Source: Sphingobacteriaceae bacterium
GTDB taxonomy: Bacteria > Bacteroidota > Bacteroidia > Sphingobacteriales > Sphingobacteriaceae
DNA length: 64,000 nucleotides
Direction of reading: 5' to 3'
Assembly (NCBI GenBank): GCA_947460875.1
Contig: CANHGR010000006.1
Coordinates: forward strand, 1 to 64,000
The position numbers and the translations under genes are program-made. Under the pieces are notes generated by a model that did no database searches, was not told the DNA's origin, and was given only the letters and a program-made list of their open reading frames with translations. Positions 47,871-55,883 of this stretch are shown here, in pieces. Numbering within the stretch: the stretch's first letter is position 1; each line of letters opens with the position of its first letter.

Positions 47871-49922
47871 TTATCCAATCAATTTTATCCCCACAAAAAA
47901 GTTTCTAGGCGCTGCCGTATTAAAAAATCGGTTCCCAAAGGCATTGATATCATTGCCAAGGCTGTATTGTTTGTCTAATAGGTTATCCCCTCCGGCATTG
48001 ATCTCAAACTTGAATCGCTTGCCCACCCTTGATCTCCAAGCAATTTTTCCAGCCAGCAAATGATACGCATCAGCAAAAGTGGTATTGGCATCGTTCAAAG
48101 GGATATCAGAAGTATATTGATATTGGCCGAATAACGATAAGCCCTTTGCAAAATCAAATGAAATGCTGTTTACAAAGTTTCTCTCAGGCACACCGGTAAG
48201 CCTTTTACCGGTAAATACGGTACTGGCAATCTGATAATTATCAAACGTAAAATCATTGAGGGTAATGGCCGAACTCAAGGTCAGATCGCGAAGCAAGCCC
48301 GCATCTTTTGCTATAAGTTTATAGTTAGCCTGTAACTCTATCCCATTCTGTTTTGTGCCACCGGCATTCACAAAATAATCACGATCCGAAGCATTTACTC
48401 TTCTAACAATCGCATTCTGGAGCTTATAGTAAAACACCGAGGCATCTGCATAAAAGCGTTCAGATTTATCTTTTACCCTCAAGCCCATTTCATAATTCCA
48501 GCCAGTTTCTGCTTCGATATCAGCATTGATCTTAGCGTCTGATGCCCGCACTTCCGCAATCGTTGGCGGAGAATAGCCCCTGCTGATGGTGCCTCTCAAA
48601 GCAACATTGCCATTAAACAAATAAGATAACGCCAATCGCGGCATCAATTGCTCTGCAAATGTTCTGGATCCGGTTACGAAAGATTTTGACTGTGGCAGAC
48701 TTTCAAAATCATAGTTAAAGAAGTTGACACTCACGGCAGCTTCAGCCTTAAAATGCTCACCTGCTTGTAAGGATACCCTAGTGAATACAAATTGCTGTTC
48801 AGCTTTTATCCGATCGGCAGCTTGCACAGTGTCTCTAACCCCCGCTTTATTACCGTAATTGATAATGTCTGAGTTGCTGCGCTGATACTCCCAACCCAAG
48901 TAAGCCTGCGTATTGACTGCTTTAGTCTCAATATTCTTCAACTCAAAAAAACTACGCAAAGCGATAGAGTTTTCTAACCTCGTTTCATAATTGGTGATGA
49001 AGGGATTTTCATAGTCGGTACGCATGCCCGAAAGACTGGTCACGTTTGCGATTCGATCTGAAAGCGCGATACGATTACTGGCCCCTCCGAAAAGAGTTTT
49101 ATTATAAATGCCTGCTTTTTGCGCCGCCGCACTTGGCGCAACCGGAGAAGCCGGTCTGGATCCTCTTGGATTAGCAGTCAATTGTGCAAGAGTCAGTCCG
49201 CCGGGAGTTTCATATCCCAGATCACTGTAAAAGCCCGAAATCTTTAATTCATTTCCTTTGCTATACGAATATTTGGTCTGCGCCTGGAAATATTTCCGCG
49301 ACATCGAGCTATGATCTCTGTATCCATCTGCTTCCTGATACTCCTGATTGATCGCATATTGCCATTTGCCGGATGTCTGTTGCAGACTTGCGTTCTGATT
49401 GATCAGGCCATAAGTCCCGGTTTTGAAGCCGACATTAGAACCGTTCGCGGTACCCATCGTTTCGATAAGCACCACCCCACCGGAGTTTGCGCCGAAAATA
49501 CTTCCATCCGGACCTTTCAATATTTCCATGCGTTTTATCCCGGTTGGAGCAATTAAGTTCAGGTATGAGTTACCGCCTGCATCCGTAAAGGGCATCCCAT
49601 CAAAATAAATTTTGATGTTTCTAACGCCAAAGGGCGACCGTAACAAACTACCCCTGATAGACAGGCGATAACTCCCCGGCGAGCGCTCTTCCATCCGTAC
49701 ACCACTCACCGCATTCAACACAGGCACCAATGAAGCAATTGCCTTTTGGTCAATTTGATACTCTGCTATCGCGATAGCTGAAGATGGCGCACTTAATAAT
49801 GGCTGATTAGATAGATATCCATTAATCGTTACCAATTCTAATCGTTGCAGGCTGTCTGTTTGCTGTGCATAACCCTCTGTAATCCCACAACAAAATAAAA
49901 TCCCAAAAAATATCTTCCTCAT
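47871..49922 (-). CDS. TonB-dependent outer-membrane receptor
   Basis: A 683-aa outer-membrane barrel with signal peptide (ILFCCGITEGYAQ). The plug domain has LVTINGYLSNQ, PVLNAVSGVRMEERSPGSYRL, IYFDGMPFTDAGGNSYLN and MEILKGPDGSIFGANSGG. The end of the barrel has NAGGDNLLDKQYSLGNDIN and a terminal strand RNFFVGIKLIG. It lacks the N-terminal extension and about 1000-aa length of SusC proteins and has no SusD neighbour, so it is of the FecA/vitamin-like class. In this cluster it may import a lactone or aldonate, or supply metal for the PQQ enzyme; neither is proven. Confidence 0.9.
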   Translation of the reverse strand: MRKIFFGILFCCGITEGYAQQTDSLQRLELVTINGYLSNQPLLSAPSSAIAIAEYQIDQKAIASLVPVLNAVSGVRMEERSPGSYRLSIRGSLLRSPFGVRNIKIYFDGMPFTDAGGNSYLNLIAPTGIKRMEILKGPDGSIFGANSGGVVLIETMGTANGSNVGFKTGTYGLINQNASLQQTSGKWQYAINQEYQEADGYRDHSSMSRKYFQAQTKYSYSKGNELKISGFYSDLGYETPGGLTLAQLTANPRGSRPASPVAPSAAAQKAGIYNKTLFGGASNRIALSDRIANVTSLSGMRTDYENPFITNYETRLENSIALRSFFELKNIETKAVNTQAYLGWEYQRSNSDIINYGNKAGVRDTVQAADRIKAEQQFVFTRVSLQAGEHFKAEAAVSVNFFNYDFESLPQSKSFVTGSRTFAEQLMPRLALSYLFNGNVALRGTISRGYSPPTIAEVRASDAKINADIEAETGWNYEMGLRVKDKSERFYADASVFYYKLQNAIVRRVNASDRDYFVNAGGTKQNGIELQANYKLIAKDAGLLRDLTLSSAITLNDFTFDNYQIASTVFTGKRLTGVPERNFVNSISFDFAKGLSLFGQYQYTSDIPLNDANTTFADAYHLLAGKIAWRSRVGKRFKFEINAGGDNLLDKQYSLGNDINAFGNRFFNTAAPRNFFVGIKLIG

Positions 49923-49972
49923 CTTTTCAATTCCGATCCGCTCAATCGATCTGTATAATTACAATCAGCCAA

Positions 49973-51910
49973 TTACAAATACTGCATAAAGCCTTCCATA
50001 TTGGTTTTGATCTTGAATACCTTGCTATAGCTAACGATATACAAGGTTTTCATATCCTTATCACCAAAACATAAGCTCACCGGGAATGATGGCAAATTGA
50101 TCATCCCTACAAATACGCCTTTATTGTTAAATATTTGCACGCCATAATAAGTTGCAACATAAAGATTGCCTGCCTTATCGATCGCCATACCATCCGCGCT
50201 CGACGACTTTCCTTTTCTGTCCATCACACTGCCAATTAAGAACAATTTTGCAAACTGTCTTCCATTTTTAATCGTTCCATCCGGGTTTATATCATATGCC
50301 CAAACATAGTTTTCTTTCTGACTGTTAACAGGGTACCATGACTCATCATCATAGCAGTTGTTGATATACAGTGTTTTGCCATCCGGCGATATAATGATCC
50401 CATTAGGCATTGCAAACTCATTAGGCTCAACAATTCGGCTAATTTTTCCTTGCGGATTAACATAATAAACCCCCCTGCCCGGCTGGAATTTAACAGCCTC
50501 CATTGTAAACTGAGGATCCGTAAAGTAAAAACCACCTTTAGAATCAACGATTACGTCATTTGGACCGTCGATTGATTTTCCATCGAATTTATCAGCAACT
50601 ACTCTTACCACTTCGCCCTTGGTTGTCATTTCAACCACGCGATGTCCCATCATATCGCAAACCAACAGATTGCCGTTTTTGTATGGATACAAGCCGTTGG
50701 TCTGCATCTTTCCTTGCGTGATGTTGCGGTAAGTTCCGTTTGGATCTAACTCAACAGTCGAGCTCTTTTTAGGGTCTGCATTGAAATCCTTATCGAAGTA
50801 CATGTTTGAGAAATAAACTTTACCGTTCATCCACTTCGGACCTTCAGTAAAAGTTAATTCCGGTTTAGTTTTCTTTCCGTCTACAACTAATTCAACTTTC
50901 GAAGTAGCAGGGATAATCGCGGTATAGGCTGCTTTTTTTGCTTTTTCTTTCTCTAAATAATCGGGACGAGCAGGCCAAAAGATGTCTAAGGCATCACAAC
51001 CTAAATCGCCGATCTTAGCTCCATGAACCATGTTGCTCGGTATCAACACCGCATCGTCTACCTTCATTTTTTGCTCGGTATCCAACAATATCTCATCGCA
51101 CTCGCCGCGTAACACAAACATCATTTGCTCTTCCGGGTGAATATGGTGTGGGAAAGTCGACAATGGATCCATCGAAATGAAACTTAACTGAGTATTTCTA
51201 CCGGAAATTAATCTTGTATGTGCTCCGGCAGCTATTTCAGTTAGCTGGATCTCATACAAATCATAGATTTTATTCGCCTCAATATTAGGCTCTAGAGCAG
51301 CTGATTCTACATCCTCGATTTCTGCCGGAAGGCTATCTACACCTGCTTTTTGAAGGTAATCGAGACGTAAAGGGCTGTAAATCTCCAATACCTTAGCGCC
51401 TTGTGCACCTGCAGTTAAGCTGCTTTTAGTACCTTTTTGAAGATAAACGAAATCAGTTTTTGGCGTGCCGCTGGCCGTCCCGGTAGGATCTTCTCTCTTA
51501 ACCGAAACCATTGTAGCCATTGCGCCATTTACCAGCTGATTAACAGAACCCTCAACTACAAATAGAAAACGATCTGCAGGTAAAGTTTCTTCTGGAATGC
51601 TTGCATTCGCTGCCAACTGCAATACATTCACCATAGTGCCTGCACCCCAGAACATCTTGGCTTTTACACCCGGATAAAGTTCTGCGCTATCCAATTTAGC
51701 TATCGGCGTTACTTTAGCCGCTTCTAAATTAGAAGGAATGCCAGAAGTTGGCAGACCATCAATTTCTCTAACCGTTAACTTATGTTCTTCAATCAGCGCT
51801 TCGTTAGTTTTCTGCCATGCTGGTCCGGAACCGGTGCTGCACTGAGTTAAATTAACAATGCCTGCTAGGATTAGCACCTTGAAAAGAAATTTACCTAATG
51901 TTGTTTTCAT
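49973..51910 (-). CDS. Lipoprotein with two cupin domains and an SMP-30/gluconolactonase domain
   Basis: A 645-aa protein with a lipobox (IVNLTQCSTG), so lipid-anchored outside the inner membrane. Residues about 55-200 form a first cupin (VNVLQLAANASIPEETLPAD), about 210-310 a second with metal-type His/Glu (STFPHHIHPEEQMMFVLRGE, SNMVHGAKIGD). From about 345 an SMP-30 beta-propeller follows: LTFTEGPKWMNGKVYFSN, LLVCDMMGHRVVEM, SIDGPNDVIVDSKGGFYFTD, FAMPNGIIISPDGKTLYINN, SSADGMAIDKAGNLYVATYY. SMP-30 proteins hydrolyse sugar lactones. The triple fusion is uncommon and would place lactonase beside a sugar-sensing or epimerase-like cupin. Confidence 0.83.
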   Translation of the reverse strand: MKTTLGKFLFKVLILAGIVNLTQCSTGSGPAWQKTNEALIEEHKLTVREIDGLPTSGIPSNLEAAKVTPIAKLDSAELYPGVKAKMFWGAGTMVNVLQLAANASIPEETLPADRFLFVVEGSVNQLVNGAMATMVSVKREDPTGTASGTPKTDFVYLQKGTKSSLTAGAQGAKVLEIYSPLRLDYLQKAGVDSLPAEIEDVESAALEPNIEANKIYDLYEIQLTEIAAGAHTRLISGRNTQLSFISMDPLSTFPHHIHPEEQMMFVLRGECDEILLDTEQKMKVDDAVLIPSNMVHGAKIGDLGCDALDIFWPARPDYLEKEKAKKAAYTAIIPATSKVELVVDGKKTKPELTFTEGPKWMNGKVYFSNMYFDKDFNADPKKSSTVELDPNGTYRNITQGKMQTNGLYPYKNGNLLVCDMMGHRVVEMTTKGEVVRVVADKFDGKSIDGPNDVIVDSKGGFYFTDPQFTMEAVKFQPGRGVYYVNPQGKISRIVEPNEFAMPNGIIISPDGKTLYINNCYDDESWYPVNSQKENYVWAYDINPDGTIKNGRQFAKLFLIGSVMDRKGKSSSADGMAIDKAGNLYVATYYGVQIFNNKGVFVGMINLPSFPVSLCFGDKDMKTLYIVSYSKVFKIKTNMEGFMQYL

Positions 51911-51942
51911 AATTGCTTAAGATTGTTGGGCCTGAGTATATA

Positions 51943-52782
51943 TTACTGACTAACTGTGTTCGTTAATGTTCCAATTCCTTCGATGGTAATGCTCACCACA
52001 TCGCCTACATGAAGCGTAAAATCATCTGTCGGAACAATGCCCGTGCCTGTCATCAAAAATACTCCGGCATGGAAACTCATTTCTCGGAAAAGGTAGCTTG
52101 CCAATTCGGTTAGCTGACGTTTAATTCTGCTGATCATGATGCTATCCGCAAAAAGTTCAACCCCACCTCGTTTGATCGAAATGCTAATCGTTGTATCGGT
52201 ATTGATCGGCTGCGCCGGAACATAGATACAAGGACCAACAGCCGCCGCACCATCGTAGCTTTTCGCTTGCGGTAAGTATAATGGGTTTTCACCTTCAATG
52301 TCTCTAGACGACATATCGTTACCAATGGTATAGCCTTCAATAGTACCTTTTGAGCACATAAACAGGGTCAACTCCGGTTCAGGTACATTCCACTTTGAAT
52401 CGCGACGGATACGAACGTTATCTCCATCTCCAACCACTCTGTAAGGAGCAGATTTGAAGAATAACTCCGGACGTTCAGCATCATATACTTTCGAATAAAA
52501 ATCGCCACCACCGGCATCTTTAGATTCTTCCATTCTTGCTTCCCTGCTGCGCATATAGGTTACGCCTGAAGCCCAAACTTCCTGACTTTTTACTGGAGCA
52601 AGAGATTTTGAAGGTGCTTTCAAATCTGAAATCTGATCCGCAGAACAAGCCTTTAAATCGGCTAATACAGCAGTATGTAAGCCGGAACGGTTGATAAACT
52701 CATCCCAATCACGTCCCTGAAATTGATAAGACTTCCCTGAAAAATTAACTAAAATACCTTCGGCGGTACGATAAATATGCAT
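51943..52782 (-). CDS. FAH-family enzyme (2-keto-3-deoxy sugar acid dehydratase/hydrolase-like)
   Basis: A 279-aa cytosolic fumarylacetoacetate-hydrolase-fold protein. Landmarks are VWASGVTYMRSREARMEES, AERPELFFKSAPYRVVG, the metal ligands in NVPEPELTLFM (Glu-x-Glu) and IGNDMSSRDIEGENPLYLP then QAKSYDGAAAVGP. By recall, the VWA-GVTYMRSR and GENPLYLPQAK signature occurs in 2-keto-3-deoxy-xylonate/arabinonate dehydratases (XylX type) and related hydrolases of non-phosphorylative pentose pathways. Lies 32 bp upstream of the lactonase gene start. Substrate inferred. Confidence 0.82.
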   Translation of the reverse strand: MHIYRTAEGILVNFSGKSYQFQGRDWDEFINRSGLHTAVLADLKACSADQISDLKAPSKSLAPVKSQEVWASGVTYMRSREARMEESKDAGGGDFYSKVYDAERPELFFKSAPYRVVGDGDNVRIRRDSKWNVPEPELTLFMCSKGTIEGYTIGNDMSSRDIEGENPLYLPQAKSYDGAAAVGPCIYVPAQPINTDTTISISIKRGGVELFADSIMISRIKRQLTELASYLFREMSFHAGVFLMTGTGIVPTDDFTLHVGDVVSITIEGIGTLTNTVSQ

Positions 52783-52819
52783 ATAGATCCTTTTTTATTT
52801 TTATTTAAATGATTTGATT

Positions 52820-54463
52820 TTATTCTACCAAGCCCGCACCTTTAGCGATGTTGTTCACTGCCTGAGCGCCTAAGCGTTCTTTTAATTGTGTCAGGTACAG
52901 GCTCTTCGGAGCCACATGCCTGTCGACAGATTCTACATAACCATTTGGCTTGCTTAACTCCTGTAATGCCCGGTTAAAAATAACGGAAGCCACACCAACA
53001 TGTCCGAAGGAATAGTTCTGCGCTGTAGGCGGTCTTTGAATCAGGAAATCGCCCTCACAGTTCCAGAAAACGATGTTAGCACCAGCCCAACCAATCGTAA
53101 TATCTTTCCAAAATCTCGCTGTAAGCGGCGCCTTTACATTATCATAAAGCGCTCCGTTTACCCAGTTGGCATGCGGCTCGCTCGAAGAGAATGGCGCTAC
53201 AGCTTCCGAATTAAAGAAGACATTGCCACTGGAAGAGGATGTTTGCATCACGAATGAATGTCTTCCCTTTTGCGAAAAACACCGTTGAACTAATGATAAC
53301 TGTCCGTTTAGTTGATACGTAAAGCGCCTTGCCCCTGCCCGAACCGAAACCGGCTCCCATGATTCGCAATCCTGAACCGTGATCCATTTGGTGCTCGCCA
53401 TAGTCTGCACAACGCTGCTCCCAAAATGCAGGGCAGTCATGTTGCGCACCCAGCAGTTCTTCGCGTTCGAAATATTGATAAAATTAAAATAGTGGTTCTC
53501 ATCAGAATAATACTCATCACTTTCGTACTGCTGCGCTCCTCCGCCTACAGATCCTCTATCCATGTTTCCATAGTTCCGGGTACGCACGGTTGGGTTATAA
53601 TCTGAAATCCCTCTCAGGTTTTCTACCGCCACTTGTTCTATCCGTCCGGGATCATCATATTTAACGATTTCGCCTCCACCCCAACGCGTTTCAACAGCGC
53701 AGAAAATAGGGGCATCAACCGTAATTGAATTTCCTTTAACTTCTACAATCACTCGGTCATAAGTGATCGTAAAGGGACGCCATCTGTATCTTCCAACACT
53801 TAAAGTGTCCTGACCCAATTCTTTAATCCATGCTTCGTTTCCGTGACGACGGAACAAAATCTTATCCCCTACTTTAAAACCTTTTCCAACAGCAACGTTA
53901 AACGTCTTCGCCCCTACCGGGACGTATTTATCTGTAATTGCTTGTTTAGTTTCTTCTTGCGCCACCCAACCCCCTGCACCTTCAATATTAATCAAGGCAG
54001 ATCTTCTGGCCGCCGCCGGCGGATTAGGCGTCTTACCAAAAAGTTGAGTACCCAGCTCGCTCATGCCCGAACCGCGCAAAACAACACCCGAAGCTTTGAT
54101 ATAGATCGGCTTTTCGAGAGTAAACATTCCATGCATTAGCAGCACCGCACCTCTAAAGCCTGCAGCATCGCGAGGCATCGCAGACACCTTATCGATTGCG
54201 GCTTGGACATTGTCAGAATTATCGCCGGCAACAGGCCAAACGGTAACTTTAACAGGAACTGTTGGGATGATCACGCCAGCGGCTTTATAACCTGCATTTG
54301 AAAAATCGGGAATAACATTACCCAGACTATCGGCAGCATAGACCAATTTGCCATCCGTACCGGGATAAACAAGGGACGTAGTGTTCGGGAAATCCTGAGC
54401 CTTGACAGTCAACAAACTGATCAAGAGCATCATTGCAAAAATAGGATACGATTTAATTTTCAT
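52820..54463 (-). CDS. Secreted right-handed beta-helix protein, unknown activity
   Basis: A protein of about 547 aa starting MKIKSYPIFAMMLLISLLTV (signal ending KAQ); an ATG nine codons upstream is rejected. It has pectate-lyase-type features: NVQAAIDKVSAMP, GFRGAVLLMHGMFTLEKPIY then IKASGVVLRGSGMSE, and later short helical-rung segments (FINISNAKNCWVRNMTALHF, WITVQDCESWEP, SFVMQTSSSSGNVFFNSEAV). No lyase catalytic residues can be assigned. It may be a polysaccharide lyase, a glycoside hydrolase of a helix family or a binding scaffold. Sits 37 bp before the FAH gene in the cluster. Confidence 0.72.
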   Translation of the reverse strand: MKIKSYPIFAMMLLISLLTVKAQDFPNTTSLVYPGTDGKLVYAADSLGNVIPDFSNAGYKAAGVIIPTVPVKVTVWPVAGDNSDNVQAAIDKVSAMPRDAAGFRGAVLLMHGMFTLEKPIYIKASGVVLRGSGMSELGTQLFGKTPNPPAAARRSALINIEGAGGWVAQEETKQAITDKYVPVGAKTFNVAVGKGFKVGDKILFRRHGNEAWIKELGQDTLSVGRYRWRPFTITYDRVIVEVKGNSITVDAPIFCAVETRWGGGEIVKYDDPGRIEQVAVENLRGISDYNPTVRTRNYGNMDRGSVGGGAQQYESDEYYSDENHYFNFINISNAKNCWVRNMTALHFGSSVVQTMASTKWITVQDCESWEPVSVRAGARRFTYQLNGQLSLVQRCFSQKGRHSFVMQTSSSSGNVFFNSEAVAPFSSSEPHANWVNGALYDNVKAPLTARFWKDITIGWAGANIVFWNCEGDFLIQRPPTAQNYSFGHVGVASVIFNRALQELSKPNGYVESVDRHVAPKSLYLTQLKERLGAQAVNNIAKGAGLVE

Positions 54464-54540
54464 GGAGTAATTTGGTTTATAAATTGGCACTCACCGAAAT
54501 CCGAATTCCCTGTTTAAAAATCAATAGTTGTATCAACACA

Positions 54541-54562
54541 AATCGCAGCTGATGCTGCGATT
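54541..54562 (-). promoter_or_regulatory. Intercistronic hairpin
   Basis: AATCGCAGC and its exact complement around TGAT (9-bp stem, 4-nt loop), between the cupin gene and the beta-helix gene. There is no clear T run on the minus strand, so mRNA stabilisation or partial termination within the operon is more likely than a full stop. Confidence 0.45.
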
Positions 54563-54600
54563 GTACCTCGGTTTTCTAGTTTGTTATTTCTTTTAATCAA

Positions 54601-55833
54601 TTAGCGCTGACTATCCTCAGCCGCCAAATCATAGCCGCGCCATTTGAATTCCTTGGCTAGCGCTGTTGCAGCAGGCCATGCAATGTCATGCTCTTTGCTG
54701 GCCACCCATTTCTGCCGATTCGCTTCAGTATCAAAATAGAGCTGCATCTGATAGTTGAAAGCAGTGCCTTCTGCAGAAATACTTTTCGCAACAGTCTCGG
54801 GGAAAATTTTAATCAGCTTAGAAGCAATGTAGCCCGCTTGAACTTTCAATGCTGGAACATAAATTGTAGTATACATTCTCTCAAATGCCGCGGCGTTCTC
54901 TGGCGTAACCACAAAGTCCATTTGCAAAGTCATTTGCCTCGCAGCCTGCGGAGCGCCCGAAACTGGCTGACCGCCGGGTACCGGCTTAGACTTAGCTATG
55001 CCAATCACCAATAATTCTAAATCGTCTGCGCCGTTGTTGGCTATAGAAAGTTTCTCGCCCAACAATCCGTAGAAAGCATCATCAGCCTTAATCGCTACCG
55101 TTTCGCCATCTTTTGTAATGGTACCAGAACCTTTAACAACATAGTAAACTTCCTCAAATCCGTCTAAAGCATGCGGGCCAGCAGTTACTCCTTTTGGTAC
55201 AACAACATTATCTACATGGTTCCAATTGGTAGTAAACACGTCAGGACCCAACACACGGCGATAAAGCAAACCGGTTCCAGGATAAGCAGCGTTATTCGGT
55301 CTTAACATTGCCTTATCCAAACGACCCGATACAAAAGTTGGAATCACGTCTAATGCAGCACCAACACGGGTATCGCCAAGGTCGAAATTATCAGACTTGC
55401 CTTTTACAGCGCTTACCGCAAAATTCATCCATTTAACAGGTTGGTCAGTTGCATTGTAAATACCATGCGAGTTCCCCATTTTACATGGAACCATCGCCGG
55501 AGCTTTGATAGTTGAAGTACGTCCATTAATGGTAAATTGTGCTTCACCGCTCAAAAGCACAAACATTTCTTCAATATTATGATGAAAATGATGACCAATG
55601 CCAGATTTAGCTTCGATCACGCCGGTATGCAGGTATAAGAAGTTAGTGTTCAACTCCGTTCTGCCAATCAGTTGCGTAAAGCCCATTTTGCCCGCACCTG
55701 CATGCACGGCAGTTAATGCGCGGTACTTAGCAGGATCATTCGGAACTACACGTTTTGCTAAAGTCTGTGCAGTCGTCGAAATTGTCGTTGTAAGCGTAAC
55801 TAAAAACAGCGCGAATGCTAATAATCTATTCAT
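54601..55833 (-). CDS. Secreted double-cupin protein with C-terminal ABM-like domain
   Basis: A 410-aa exported protein (signal FALFLVTLTTTISTTAQ). First cupin, about residues 55-150: GIGHHFHHNIEEMFVLLSGE with a His-x3-His-x-x-Glu-like metal site. Second, about 200-270: GPHALDGFEEVYYVVKGSGT. The last about 105 residues (MTLQMDFVVTPENAAAFERM onward, ending DIAWPAATALAKEF) look like a dimeric alpha/beta-barrel (ABM) domain. Enzyme activity unknown; possibly a sugar isomerase, dioxygenase or sensor. Lies 50 bp after the PQQ dehydrogenase gene, so probably co-transcribed. Confidence 0.78.
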   Translation of the reverse strand: MNRLLAFALFLVTLTTTISTTAQTLAKRVVPNDPAKYRALTAVHAGAGKMGFTQLIGRTELNTNFLYLHTGVIEAKSGIGHHFHHNIEEMFVLLSGEAQFTINGRTSTIKAPAMVPCKMGNSHGIYNATDQPVKWMNFAVSAVKGKSDNFDLGDTRVGAALDVIPTFVSGRLDKAMLRPNNAAYPGTGLLYRRVLGPDVFTTNWNHVDNVVVPKGVTAGPHALDGFEEVYYVVKGSGTITKDGETVAIKADDAFYGLLGEKLSIANNGADDLELLVIGIAKSKPVPGGQPVSGAPQAARQMTLQMDFVVTPENAAAFERMYTTIYVPALKVQAGYIASKLIKIFPETVAKSISAEGTAFNYQMQLYFDTEANRQKWVASKEHDIAWPAATALAKEFKWRGYDLAAEDSQR

Positions 55834-55883
55834 GGTTTTACTGGTTTGGTTTTACTGTGAATCAATAATATCCTGGTATAGCT

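Noticed and set aside
47871-49922. TonB receptor as a SusC
   Set aside because: Too short (683 aa), no N-terminal extension domain and no SusD partner.
49973-51910. Frameshift or two genes in the cupin/SMP-30 protein
   Set aside because: The frame is continuous with one lipobox and no internal stop, so a genuine fusion is the simpler reading.
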